Shown here piece by piece: positions 12,401 to 24,200 of a DNA stretch of 64,000 bases. Origin of the DNA: Mya arenaria (Eukaryota > Mollusca > Bivalvia > Myida > Myidae); the NCBI RefSeq assembly GCF_026914265.1, contig NC_069125.1, forward strand, positions 6,716,117-6,780,116, in the 5' to 3' direction. A model generated the notes under the pieces. That model was not told the DNA's origin, made no database searches, and saw only the letters and a list, made by a program, of their open reading frames with translations. Numbering within the stretch: position 1 is the stretch's first letter; each line of letters starts with the position of its first letter. Position numbers and translations under genes: made by a program.

Positions 12401-13876
12401 AGGAAATGTATTTAAATACTAAAGTCATCTGTAACCTATTGTTACCGGGTCTGCTGTTAATTAGACATTATTACTGGGGCGGTTCTGTTTAAACATTATT
12501 ACTGGCGTTGTTTTATAATACATTATTACTGGTGCGGTTCTTTTTAGACATTTTTACTGGGGCAAATTGGGGATTTCATTTTACATTTTAAATTTTCTTT
12601 GTTTTTGTTAGATTCTGTACTTACAGTATCGTATTGCCAGTTTTTTAGAATTATTTTACTTATTAGTCTTAGTGCTTGATTCCTTTTCACTTTTGTATTT
12701 ATATTTTTTCTAGTTATCAAACCCGACATATGGCGGCACAGTGGTATTTCCGAAGATGGACATCAGTGCCCATATCCAAAAGGTTTGCCGACTTTTACTC
12801 AAGTTTATTAAATTTGCAAAAATGGTCATATTTACAATATTTCAAAATATCAAATAAATAAAAACATTATAAAAATATTATATAAACAAATGGGAAAGGT
12901 TGTTGTCTTGGTTCGACCACATTTGAAATAGCAGAGGTATGTGGATTTGATACTTATCAACAAACTAAGAGAAAAATGTAAACTATCGTATAAGTCGGAG
13001 TCTATTTGCAAAGTAAATAATTATGATAGCGACTAGTAAAATGGAACTCTCTTTTTAGGGGTCAGCTATCGTTTGGGAGAACTTGAAGCAGAATGGAAAA
13101 CCAAGCCCGAAGTCCACACATCAGTATTGCCCGAGTATCGTCGGACCGCAACTTGGTATGAAATTGCAAATTATACATTTATAGCTATTGATACTGGATC
13201 ACGAATACTCGTCGGCAATGATATGTATAACTTGCAGTGAGACGAAGTTTCAAGACACCAGTTATCGAAAAGGTTAAAAAGCTGTGAGTGTTTATATAGT
13301 CAAACCCCGTTGGCTCGAACTCGCTTGGCTCGAATTCCTATTTCCTCGAACTGAATGTTAAAAACCGATTCCTTTATATTGAACGTAATAATTATCGCTT
13401 GGCTCGAATTTTCCGAGGCTCGAGGTATTTACGCTGGTCCTTTGAAGTTCGAGCCATCGGGGTTCGACTGTAGTGATTCATATTGGATCACAAATACTCG
13501 TCGGCAATGATTTATATATCTTGCAATGGGACAAAATTTTAAGACACCAGTTATCGAAAAGCTGTGAGTGTTTATACAGTCGAACCCCGTTGGCTCGAAC
13601 TCGCTTGGGTCGAATTCCTCGTTTCCTCGAACTAGATGTAAAGGACCGGTTTCTTTATAGTGAAGGAAAGTATTCCTCTTGGCTCGATGTTGCCAGGGCT
13701 CGAGAAATTTTTGACAGTCCCTTGGAGTTCGAGCCAACGGGGTTAGACTGTATTGGCAAAATGATAGAAGAACATAACATGGTTTTATTTGTTTCTTTCC
13801 AGGACTGTTCAAGAACTTTCTATACTCAAACCAGCTATTTCGAAGACCTTGCCCACGTCAACAAAGGAGATATTAG
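5800..13876 (+). CDS. Prolyl 4-hydroxylase alpha-subunit-like gene, 3' seven exons (5' part not in window)
   Basis: Exons with AG/GT borders are 5800-5964, 6603-6667, 8887-8981, 9254-9304, 11941-12000, 12714-12782, 13059-13155 and a last exon at 13803-13876 ending in TAG (the 51-base piece at 9254 is the least certain). The translation follows the P4HA C-terminal dioxygenase domain: RRPRIEIYYDVINEKEAEKI, then SRRLERMTKFHIYNV, AGNRLATVMIQ, YGGTVVFPKM, GSAIVWENL, STHQYCP and QLFRRPCP. P4HA enzymes hydroxylate collagen prolines in the ER using Fe(II) and 2-oxoglutarate. Where active enzymes have H-x-D, this gene reads R-C-T (KYRSRCTY); where they have the 2-oxoglutarate Lys (G-x-K-W), it reads GPQL. 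The distal His in STHQYCP is kept. The splice phase is consistent everywhere except between 9304 and 11941. Upstream exons must lie left of the retrotransposon. Confidence 0.85.
6018..6500. repeat. Trinucleotide microsatellite block (GAT/ATG, GTT, GCT)
   Basis: Long pure runs of GAT/ATG are interspersed with GTT and TGC/TGT triplets. A 30-base non-repetitive island (aaattttctttggtggtgg) occurs twice, near 6187 and 6371, so about 185 bp of the block is itself duplicated. It starts about 50 bp after the donor site of the first P4HA exon. Open frames through it encode only homopolymer-like runs and are not genes. Confidence 0.95.
7086..7244. mobile_element. Short MITE with CAGTCGAACC termini (TA-type), copy 1
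   Basis: The right terminus GTTCGAGCC-AACGGGGTTCGACTG is the inverted form of the left terminus seen in the copies at 13577 and 36352. The left terminus of this copy is shortened. CAGT ends and flanking TA suggest a Tc1/mariner or pogo-type non-autonomous element. It lies in an intron of the P4HA-like gene. Confidence 0.7.
7790..8256 (-). mobile_element. TTAA-type MITE with an internal tRNA-like module, left end degraded
   Basis: This is the same element family as 45668-46171, in opposite orientation. The right end matches the terminal repeat (GACACAGTCCCTTTAA) and the middle includes the shared block around TACTGGGTATG and the tRNA-like segment. The left terminal repeat is not recognisable, so the left border is approximate. 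Confidence 0.75.
8050..8121 (+). repeat. tRNA-like segment inside the MITE
   Basis: It has an A-box-like TAGCTCAGTGAG followed 30 bases later by a perfect B box GGTTCGAACCC with a T-arm stem (CCGGG/CCCGG style pairing). The 5' acceptor strand does not pair with the 3' side (CTCCGAC), so this is a tRNA relic or internal pol III promoter, not a functional tRNA gene. Confidence 0.7.
8586..8825. repeat. Dispersed GC-edged repeat, copy 1
   Basis: It begins with CGCGCCCCCCCCCCTAAAAT, has a middle CCCAAACCCCCGTGCC, and ends with TACGCCCCCTCTCATGACGA. The same order of landmarks occurs at 26262-26520 and 53441-53690. No coding potential or terminal repeats were recognised. Confidence 0.6.
9378..10012. 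repeat. 44-bp tandem array, part A
   Basis: The monomer is about 44 bp and is typified by ACCTGGTAACCAGTATTGAT then AGAATTGGGAACAATTATTG. About 14 imperfect copies lie in the P4HA intron between exons 9254-9304 and 11941-12000. Confidence 0.95.
10013..10204. repeat. AT dinucleotide run and unrelated insert splitting the 44-bp array
   Basis: An (AT)n run near 10043-10064 is followed by about 140 bp of non-array sequence (TTTTGTGCTGTTCTATGTTT through CTACTGAGCATG). It interrupts an otherwise continuous satellite, so it is probably an inserted repeat. I cannot name the family. Confidence 0.5.
10205..11775. repeat. 44-bp tandem array, part B
   Basis: This continues the array with about 35 monomers, some with larger deletions (near 11265 and 11690). 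Blocks of several monomers recur, for example 10240-10560 resembles 10800-10990, indicating local higher-order duplication. The left end of duplicated unit 1 falls inside this part. Confidence 0.95.
13297..13470. mobile_element. CAGTCGAACC MITE, copy 2
   Basis: Terminal inverted repeats are TAGTCAAACCCCGTTGGCTC and the complement ending in GGGGTTCGACTG, flanked by TA on both sides. It is 174 bp and non-coding. Confidence 0.85.
13577..13750. mobile_element. CAGTCGAACC MITE, copy 3
   Basis: Terminal inverted repeats are CAGTCGAACCCCGTTGGCTC and the complement ending in GGGGTTAGACTG, with TA at 13575-13576 and 13751-13752. It lies in the last intron of the P4HA-like gene, about 50 bp before the final exon. 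Confidence 0.88.
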
Positions 13877-14025
13877 AACTTATATCTGAATAAAAGTGTT
13901 AACTCTAATACTTAATCTTGTAAATGGAATTGAATGATAATAAAACAAATTTTACCGTAACATTATTAATAAAAAAGTTTACCGTTATCGAATGATTTGT
14001 GTTATGCTAACGTTTATCAAAAACA

Positions 14026-14408
14026 TGCAGGAAAAAGACATAACAGTAAAACTATGTTCCGTAAAGTAACACACAGGAAAATGGCAGCGCAGTAAAATTA
14101 TAGTTTGTAAACAGTAACACGCAAGAAAATGGCAGCGCAGTAAAATTATGTTCCGTAAACAGTAACATGCAGGAAAATGGCAGCGCAGTAAAATTATGGT
14201 CCGTAAACAATAACATGCAGGAAAATGACAGCGCAGTAACATTATGGTCCGTACACAGTAACATGCAGGAAAATAAAACTATGGTCCGTAAACAGTAATA
14301 TGCAGGAAAATGACAGCGCAGTAAAATTATGGTCCGTAAAAAGTACCATGCAGGAAAATGACAGCGCAGTAAAATTATGGCGCGAAACAGTTACATGAGG
14401 AAAATAAC
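14026..14408. repeat. 48-bp tandem array, unit 1
   Basis: The monomer is about 48 bp, with landmarks GTAAAATTATGGTCCGTAAA and AACATGCAGGAAAATGACAG. About eight copies lie just downstream of the P4HA stop codon. Minus-strand open frames through it are repeat artefacts. Confidence 0.9.
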
Positions 14409-14409
14409 A

Positions 14410-17400
14410 GTACCATAGATAGCAGTATCAGTCAAAGATCTTGCTACTACCATAGGTTGCAGTATAAGTCAGAGATCGTGATTCTACCATAGGTGCCAGT
14501 ATCAGTCCGAGATTGTCAGAGATCCTGCTACTACCATAGGTGTCAGTGTCAGTCCGAGATCGTGCTTCTACCATAAGTGGCAGTGTCAGTCAGAGATCGC
14601 GCTACTACCATAAGTGCCAGTATAAATCAGAGATCGTGCTACTACCATAGATGCCAGTATCAGTCCGAGATAGTCAGAGATCTTGCTACTACCATAGGTG
14701 GCAGTATCAGTAAGAGATTGAGCTACTGTCATAGGTGCCATATTTCAGTCCGAGATCGTCAGAGATCCTGCTACTAGCATAGGTGGCAGTGTCAGTCAGA
14801 GATCGTGCTACTTCTACCAGTGGTGGCAGTATCAGTTACAGATCGTGCTACTATCATATCTGGCAGTATCAGTCAGAGATCGTGCTGCTAATATAGATGG
14901 CAGTATAATTCAGAGATCGTGTTTCTCCCAAAGGTGGCAGTATCGGTCAGAGATCGTGCTTCTACCATTGATGGCAGTATAAGTCATATATCGTACTTCT
15001 ACCATAGGTGGCAGCATCAGTCAGAGATCTGGCTACTAGCATAGGTGGCAGTGTCAGTCAGAGATCGTGCTACTTCTACCAGTGATGGCAGTATCAGTTA
15101 CAGATCGTGCTACAACCATATGTGGCAGTATCAGTCAGAGATCGTGCTGCTACCATAGATGGTAATATAATTCAGAGATCGTGTTTCTTCCAAAGGTGGC
15201 AGTATCGGTCAGAGATCGTGCTACTACCATAGGTGGCAGTATAAGTCAGAGATCGTGCTACTACCATTGATGGCAGTATAAGTCATATATCGTACTTCTA
15301 CCATAGGTGGCAGTATCAGTCTGAGATCGTGCTACTGTCATGGGGGCATTATTAGGCAGATATCATGCTACTACCATAGGTGCCAGTATCAGTCAGAGAT
15401 CGTGCTATTTCTACTAAAGGTGCAAGTGTCAGTCAGTGATCGTGCTACTACCATAGGTGCCAGTATCAGTCAGAGATCGTGCTACTACCATAGGTGCCAG
15501 TGCCAGTCAAAGATCGTGCTACTACCATAGGTGCCAGTGTCAGTCAGAGATCGTGCTACTACCACAAGTGGCAGTATCAGACAGAGATCTTGCTACTACC
15601 ATTAGTGGCAGTATCAGTCAGAAATTGCGCTACTACAATTGGTGGTAGTATCAGTCAGAGATCCTGCTACTACCATAGGTGCTAGTATCAGTCAGGTATC
15701 TTGATACTACCATAGGTGCAGTATCCGTCTGAGATTGTGCTATTACCATAGGTCCCAGTATCAATCTGAGAATTTGCTACTATAATAGGTGGCAGTATCA
15801 GTCAGAGATCGGGCTACTACCATAGCTGCCAGTATCAGTCAGAGACCGTGCTACTACCATAGGCGGCAGTATCATTCAGAGATCTTGCTACTACCATAGG
15901 TGGCAGTATAAGTCAGAAATCGTGCTACTTCCATAGGTGGAAGTATCAGTCAGAGATCGTGCAACTTCCATTAGTGGCAGTATCAGTAAGAGATTGATCA
16001 GTAAGAGATCGTGCTGCTACCATGGATGGCAGTATCTGTCAAAGATGGTGCTACTACCATGGATGGCAATATCAGTAAAAGATTGATCAGTAAGAGATCG
16101 TGCTGCTACCATGGATGGCAGCATCTGTCAAAGATCGTGCTGCTACCATGGATGGCAGTATCAGTAAGAGATCGTGCTACTAGTATAGGTGGAAGTATTA
16201 GTCAGAGATCGTGCTACTTCCATACGTGGAAGTATCAGTCAGAGATCGTGCTACTTCCATTAGTGACAGTATCAGTAAAAGATCGTGCTACTACCATGGA
16301 TGGCAGTATCAGTAAGAGATTGTGCTACTACCATGGATGGCAGTATCAGTAAGAGATCGTGCTACTAGCATAGGTGGCAGTATTAGTCAGAGATCGTGCT
16401 ACTTCCATAGGTGGAAGTATCAGTCATAGATCGAGCTACTTCCATTAGTGGCAGTATCAGTAAGAGATCGTGCTACTACCATGGATGGCAGTATCAGTAA
16501 GAGATTGTGCTACTTTCATAGGTGGCAGTATCAGTAAGAGATCGTGCAGCTACCAATGATGGCAGTATCAGTCAGAGATCGTGCTCCTACCTTGGATGGC
16601 AGTATCAGTAAGAGATTGTGCTACTAGTATAGGTGGCAGTATTAGTCAGAGATCGTGCTACTAGCATAGGTGGCAGTATCAGTAAGAGATTGTGCTACTA
16701 GCATAGGTGGCAGTATCAGTAAGAGATCGTGCTACTAGCATAGGTGGCAGTATTAGTCAGAGATCGTGCTACTTCCTTAGGTGGAAGTATCAGTCATAGA
16801 TCGAGCTACTTCCATTAGTGGCAGTATCAGTCAGAGATCGTGCTACTAGCAAAGGTGGCAGTATCAGTCAGAGATCGTGCTACTAGTAAAGGTGGCAGTA
16901 TCAGTCAGAGATCGTGCTACTAGTAGGTGGCAGTATCAGTCAGAGATCGTGCTACTACCATGGATGGCAGTATCAGTCAGAGATCGTGCTACTACCATGG
17001 ATGGCAGTATCAGTAAGAGATCGTGCTGCTACCATGGATGGCAGTATCAGTCAGAGATCGTGCTGCTACCATGGATGGCAGTATTAGTCAGAGATCGTGT
17101 TACTACCATGGATGGCAGTATCAGTCAGAGATCGTGCTACTACCATGGATGGCAGTATCAGTAAGAGATCGTGCTACTAGTATAGGTGGCAGTATAAGTC
17201 AGAGATCGTGCTACTTCCATTAGTGGCAGTATCAGTCAGAGATCGTGCTACTACCATGGATGGCAGTATCAGTAAGAGATTGTGCTAATTCCATAGGTGG
17301 CAGTATCAGTAAGAGATCGTGCTGCTACCAATGATGGCAGTATCAGTCATAGATCGTGCTACTACCTTGGATGGAAGTATCAGTAAGAGATTGTGCTACT

Positions 17401-20400
17401 AGCATAGGTGGCAGTATTAGTCAGAGATCGTGCTACTAGCATAGGTGGCAGTATAAGTAAGAGATTGTGCTACTAGCATAGGTGGCAGTATCAGTAAGAG
17501 ATCGTTCTACTAGCATAGGTGGCAGTATTAGTCAGAGATCGTGCTACTTCCATAGGTGGAAGTATCAGTCATAGATCGAGCTACTTCCATTAGTGGCAGT
17601 ATCAGTCAGAGATAGTGCTACTAGCAAAGGTGGCAGTATCAGTCAGAGATCGTGCTACTAGTAAAGGTGGCAGTATCAGTCAGAGATCGTGCTACTAGTA
17701 TAGGTGGCAGTATCAGTCAGAGATCGTGCTACTACCATGGATGGCAGTATCAGTCAGAGATCGTGCTACTACTATGGACGCCAGTATCAGTAAGAGATCG
17801 TGCTGCTACCATGTATGGCAGTATCAGTCAGAGATCGTGCTACTACAATGGATGGCAGTATCAGTCAGAGATCGTGCTACTACCATGGATGGCAGTATCA
17901 GTCAGAGATCGTGCTACTACCATGGATGGCAGTATCAGTAAGAGATCGTGCTACTAGTATAGGTGGCAGTATTATTCAGAGATCGTGCTACTTTCATAGG
18001 TGTAAGTATCAGTCAGAGATCGTGCTACTTCCATTAGTGGCAGTATCAGTAAGAGATCGTGCTACTACCATGGATGGCAGTATCAGTCAGAGATCGTGCT
18101 ACTACCATGGATGGCAGTATCAGTAAGAGATCGTGCTACTAGCATAGGTGGCAGTATTAGTCAGAGATCGTGCTACTTCCATAGGTGGAAGTATCAGTCA
18201 GAGATCGTGCTAATACCATGGATGGCAGTATCAGTCAGAGATTGTGCTACTACCATGGATGGCAGTATCAGTAAGAGATCGTGCTACTAGCATTATTGGC
18301 AGTATTAGTCAGAGATCGTGCTACTTCCATAGGTGGCAGTATCAGTCAGAGATCGTGCTACTAGCATAGGTGGCAGTATTAGTCAGAGATCGTGCTACTA
18401 CCATAGGTGGCAGTATCAGTCAGAGATCGTGCTACTTCCATAGGTGGAAGTATCAGTCAGAGATCGTGCTACTTCCATTAGTGGCAGTATCAGTAAGAGA
18501 TCGTGCTACTACCATGGATGGCAGCATTAGTAAGAGATTGTGCTACTACTATGTATGGCAGTATCAGTCAGAGATCGTGCTACAACCATGGATGGCAGTA
18601 TTAGTCAGAGATCGTGCTACTTCCATAGGTGGAAGTATCAGTCAGAGATCGTACTACTTCCATTAGTGGCAGTATCAGTAAGAGATCGTGCTACTAGCAA
18701 AGGTGGCAGTATTAGTCAGAGATCGTGCTACTTCCATAGGTGGAAGTATCAGTCAGAGATCGCGCTACTTCCATTAGTGGCAGTATCAGTAAGAGATCGT
18801 GCTACTACCATGGATGGCAGTATCAGTCAGAGATCGTGCTACTACCATGGATGGCAGTATCAGTACCATGGATGGCAGTATCAGTAAGAGATCGTGCTAC
18901 TACCATAGGTGGCAGTATTAGTCAGAGATCGTGCTACTTCCATAGGTGGAAGTATCAGTCAGAGATCGTGCTACTTCCACTAGTGGCAGTATCAGTAAAA
19001 GATCGTGCTACTACCATGGATGGCAGTATCAGTAAGAGATTGTGCTACTACCATGGATAGCAGTATCAGTAAGAGATCGTGCTACTAGCATAGGTGGCAG
19101 TATTAGTCAGAGATCGTGCTACTTCCATAGGTGGAAGTATCAGTAAGAGATCGAGGTACTTCCATTAGTGGCAGTATCAGTAAGAGATCGTGCTGCTACC
19201 AATGATGGCAGTATCAGTCAGAGATCGTGCTACTACCTTGGATGGCAGTATCAGTAAGCGATTGTGCTACTAGCATAGGTGGCAGTATCAGTCAGAGATC
19301 GTGCTACTAGCATAGGTGGCAGTATCAGTAAGAGATTGTGCTACTAGCATAGGTGGCAGTATAAGTAAGAGATCGTGCTACTAGCATAGGTGGCAGTATT
19401 AGTCAGAGATCGTGCTACTTCCATAAGTGGAAGTATCAGTCATAGATCGAGCTACTTCCATTAGTGGCAGTATCAGTCAGAGATCGTGCTACTAGCAAAG
19501 GTGGCAGTATCAGTCAGAGATCGTGCTACTAGTAAAGGTGGCAGTATCAGTCAGAGATCGTGCTACTAGTATAGGTGGCAGTATCAGTCAGAGATCGTAC
19601 TACCATGGATGGCAGTATCAGTCAGAGATCGTGCTACTACCATTGATGGCAGTACCAGTAAGAGATCGTGCTACTACCATGGATGGCAGTATCAGTCAGA
19701 GATCGTGCTACTACCATGGATGGCAGTATCAGTCAGAGATCGTGCTACTACCATGGATGGCAGTATCAGTCAGAGATCGTGCTACTACCATGGATGGCAG
19801 TATCAGTAAGAGATCGTGCTACTAGTATAGGTGGCAGTATTATTCAAAGATCGTGCTACTTTCATAGGTGGAAGTATCAGTCAGAGATCGTGCTACTTCC
19901 ATTAGTGGCAGTATCAGTAAGAGATCGTGCTACCACCATGGATGGCAGTATCAGTAAGAGATCGTGCTACTACCATGGATGGCAGTATCAGTAAGAGATC
20001 GTGCTACTAGTATAGGTGGCAGTATTATTCAAAGATCGTGCTACTTTCATAGGTGGAAGTATCAGTCAGAGATCGTGCTACTTCCATTAGTGGCAGTATC
20101 AGTAAGAGATCGTGCTACTACCATGGATGGCAGTATCAGTAAGAGATTGTGCTACTACTATGTATGGCAGTATCAGTAAGAGATCGTGCTACTACCAAGG
20201 ATGGCAGTATCAGTCAGAGATCGTGCTACTACCATGGATGGCAGTATCAGTAAGAGATCGTGCTACTAGCATATGTGGCAGTATTAGTCAGAGATCATGC
20301 TACTTCCATAGGTGGAAGTATCAGTCAGAGATCGTGCTACTTTCATTAGTGGCAGTATCAGTAAGAGATCGTGCTACTAGCAAAGGTTGCAGTATCAGTA

Positions 20401-22304
20401 AGAGATCGTGCTACTAGCAAAGGTGGCAGTATTAGTCAGAGATTGTGCTACCTCCATAGGTGGAAGTATCAGTCAGAGATCGTGCTACTTCCATTAGTGG
20501 CAGTATCAGTAAGAGATCGTGCCACTAGCATAGGTGGCAGTATTAGTCAGAGATCGTGCTACTTCCATAGGTGGAAGTATCAGTCAGAGATCGTGCTACT
20601 TCCATTAGTGGCAGTATCAGTAAAAGATCGTGCTACTACCATGGATGGCAGTATCAGTAAGAGATTGTGCTACTACCATGGATGGCAGTATCAGTAAGAG
20701 ATCGTGCTACTAGCATAGGTGGCAGTATTAGTCAGAGATCGTGCTACTTCCATAGGTGGAAGTATCAGTCAGAGATCGTGCTACTTCCATTAGTGGCAGT
20801 ATCAGTAAAAGATCGTGCTACTACCATGGATGGCAGTATCAGTAAGAGATTGTGCTACTACCATGGATGGCAGTATCAGTAAGAGATCGTGCTACTACCA
20901 TGGATGGCAGTATCAGTAAGAGATTGTGCTACTTCCATAGGTGGCAGTATCAGTAAGAGATCGTGCTGCTACCATGGATGGCAGTATCAGTCAGAGATCG
21001 TGCTACTACCATGGATGGCAGTATCAGTAAGAGATTGTGCTACTACCATGGATGGCAGTATCAGTCAGAGATCGTGCTGCTACCATGGATGGCAGTATCA
21101 GTCAGAGATCGTGCTACAACCATGGATGGCAGTATCAGTCAGAGATCGTGCTACTACCATGGATGGCAGTATCAGTAAGAGATCGTGCTACTTCCATAGA
21201 TGGCAGTATCAGTAAGAGATTGTGCTACTACCATGTATGGCAGTATCAGTCAGAGATCGTGCTACTACCATGGATGGCAGTATCAGTTAGAGATCGTGCT
21301 ACTTGTATAGGTGGCAGTATTAGTCAGAGAGCGTGCTACTTCCATAGGTGGAAGTATCAGTCAGAGATCGTGCTACTTCCATTAGTGGCAGTATCAGTAA
21401 GAGATCGTGCTACTACCATGGATGGCAGTATCAGTAAGAGATTGTGCTACTACTATGTATGGCAGTATCAGTAAGAGATCGTGCTACTACCATGGATGGC
21501 AGTATCAGTCAGAGATCGTGCTACTACCATGGATGGCAGTATCAGTAAGAGATCGTGCTACTAGCATAGGTGGCAGTATTAGTCAGAGATCGTGCTACTT
21601 CCATAGGTGGAAGTATCAGTAAGAGATCGTGCTACTTCCATTAGTGGCAGTATCAGTAAGAGATCGTGCTACTAGCAAAGGTGGCAGTATCAGTCAGAGA
21701 TCGTGCTACTTCCATAGGTGGAAGTATCAGTCAGAGATCGTGCTACTTCAATTAGTGGCAGTATCAGTAAGAGATCGTGCTACTACCATGGATGGCAGTA
21801 TCAGTCAGAGATCGTGCTACTACCATGGATGGCAGTATCAGTCAGAGATCGTGCTACTACCATGGATGGCAGTATCAGTCAGAGATCGTGCTACTACCAT
21901 GGATGGCAGTATCAGTAAGAGATCGTGCTACTAGCATAGGTGGCAGTATTAGTCAGAGATCGTGCTACTTCCATAGGTGGAAGTATCAGTCAGAGATCGT
22001 GCTACTACCATGGATGGCAGTATCAGTCAGAGATTGTGCTACTACCATGGATGGCAGTATCAGTAAGAGATCGTGCTACTAGCATTATTGGCAGTATTAG
22101 TCAGAGATCGTGCTACTTCCATAGGTGGCAGTATCAGTCAGAGATCGTGCTACTAGCATAGGTGGCAGTATTAGTCAGAGATCGTGCTACTACCATAGGT
22201 GGCAGTATCAGTCAGAGATCGTGCTACTTCATAGGTGGAAGTATCAGTCAGAGATCGTGCTACTTCCATAGGTGGCAGTATCAGTAAGAGATCGTGCTAC
22301 CACT
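14410..22304. repeat. 37-bp satellite array, unit 1 (about 7.9 kb)
   Basis: The monomer is GGCAGTATCAGTCAGAGATC plus GTGCTACTACCATGGAT (37 bp), roughly 210 copies. Variants include CAGTAAGAGATC, TTCCATAGGTGGAAG and TTCCATTAGTGGCAG, and ordered sets of these variants recur as higher-order units. The proximal 1.5 kb holds the most diverged monomers (TTCTACCAGTGGTGG, TCCGAGATCGTC); the distal part is more homogeneous. Because 37 is not a multiple of 3 and monomers lack stops, several frames stay open for hundreds of bases and read as a 37-residue periodic peptide. I see no sign that it is translated. Confidence 0.97.
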
Positions 22305-23296
22305 ATTTAGGTACTTTTTCTACGTCAAAAATTTATATGAGTGTCAGTGCAAATGTGAAAGTTAGATTTCCCGTGATGTATCCTTGCATAACTATTGAAA
22401 ATATTTCATTAATTACTCATGATTACAAGATTTTCCTCGCCAAATCGCCCACGTCGAAAAACGAAGCAGTGCGCAATAGTGTGTCAGGGGACTCCGACGA
22501 TTGTGTTTTACGTGCATTATGATAATTTCAGTATGAGTCTCATCTAGTGTTACTCCACGGTTTTTCAAATATTGTAATCAATTGTTGTAAAGTATGATAT
22601 TCAATTTTGGGCAAATTGTCAACATTATTTGCCATCTCAATTACATAATCGTCTTTATAATCATAATAACCTTACTTTCTCCAAATACACACTTTGACAA
22701 GCTGATCCTTATCAGTACCTATCAGTACATATATAAAGGTCTTAACGGCTGTTCAACTTACACACGAAGTGGGCTAGATACGAATATCAAAGTTATACAT
22801 GTATGTGACGAATAATAGTCTTGTGGGCCATGCCACCCCTCAAATTTACCAAGGTTTAATATTTCAATGTCGGAATAAAAATGCACAAACGCACAATTTC
22901 AGACTGAAAGTTTCTACTACAAGTAGCCCAAGTTTTCTTGGGTGAGGACCCACATAAAACATATATCATCTATATGTTTCCGTTCTTCGGGTGGGAGTGC
23001 ATTTTCAAAGTTGCATCAGGTTCCCAGCCCCCTTCAACACCAAATATTGGATCCGTCCCTGGATATTCTTTCCTGTTTGCATTTTAGTTGAGTTGTCTAT
23101 TTCTTAAAACAACGTTATCCGTCATTGCTTTCTTAGTTATTAGAGACGTTTCGAAAAACAACTTGTACGGGTTCAAGTTGCATTTGAGTTTGTAATTCAT
23201 TTACGAAATTTCTGTAAAACAATCGCTGAGATCGCATAAGCCAATGTCCTCACACATTTATCGTTCAATCGTACACGCTATTCTAAACTTGTACAA
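22305..23296. other. Unit 1 intergenic segment, empty transposon site at its left edge
   Basis: No gene is recognised. It begins with CACTATTTAGGTAC, the uninterrupted version of the site that carries the 6.5-kb transposon in unit 2. Short open frames near 22235-22815 are not supported by splice or domain evidence. Confidence 0.6.
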
Positions 23297-24200
23297 AGTA
23301 CACATAACTGAATGACGTTCAATGTACATATAACCGAATGACGTTTAATGTACACATTACCGAATGACGTTCAATGTACACATAACTGGATGACGTGCAA
23401 TGTACACATAACTGGATGACGTTCAATGTACACATAACTGGATGACGTTCAATGTACACATAACTGGATGACGTGCAATGTACACATAGCTGGATGACGT
23501 TCAATGTGAACATAACTGGATAAAGTTCAATGTACACATAACCGGATGACGTTCAATCTACACATAACTGGATGACGTTCAATGTACACATAATTGGATG
23601 ACGTTCAATGTGAACATAACTGAATGACGTTCAATGTACACATAACTGGATGACGTTCAATGGACACCTAACTGGATGAAGTTAAATGTACACATACTGG
23701 ATGACGTTCAATGTTCTCATAAGAGGATGACGTTCAATGTACACATACTGGATGACGTTCGATGTACACATAACTGGATGACGTTCAATGTTCTCATAAC
23801 TGGATGACGTTCAATGTACACATATGGATGACGTATCAATGTACACATAACTGGATGACGTTCAATGAACACATTACTGGAAGACGTTCAATGTACACAT
23901 AACGGGATGACGTTCAGTGTACACATAACTGGATGACGTTCAATGTACACATGACTTGATGTCGTTCAATGTACACATAACTGGATGACGTTCAATGTAC
24001 ACATAACTGGATGACGTTCAATGAACACATTACTGGAAGACGTTCAATGTACACATAACGGGATGACGTTCAGTGTATACATAACTGGATGACGTTCAAT
24101 GTACACATGACTTGATGTCGTTCAATGTACACATAACTGGATGACGTTCAATGTACACATAACTGGATGACGTTCAATATACACATTACTGGATGGCGTT
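23297..24200. repeat. 26-bp tandem array, unit 1
   Basis: The monomer is ACATAACTGGATGACGTTCA plus ATGTAC (26 bp), about 34 copies with scattered substitutions and small indels. Each copy carries a TGACGT half-site of the CRE/ATF type. It ends about 690 bp before the TATA box of the peptide gene. Confidence 0.95.

Larger units (their letters stand above)
13195..13752. repeat. Direct tandem duplication of about 280 bp containing a MITE
   Basis: Units 13195-13472 and 13473-13752 each contain GGATCACNAATACTCGTCGG, then ACACCAGTTATCGAAAAG, then one TA-type MITE. Unit 2 has the same pair at 35955-36510, so this small duplication predates the large one. Confidence 0.85.

Noticed and set aside
13473..13889. 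138-codon plus-strand frame overlapping the last P4HA exon
   Set aside because: It runs through a MITE and uses a different frame from the one matching the P4HA C-terminus.
14410..22522. Dozens of open frames of 60-145 codons in the 37-bp array
   Set aside because: They are the same stop-free monomer read in three frames, with starts from ATG or alternative codons inside the repeat. No splice or upstream signal supports them.
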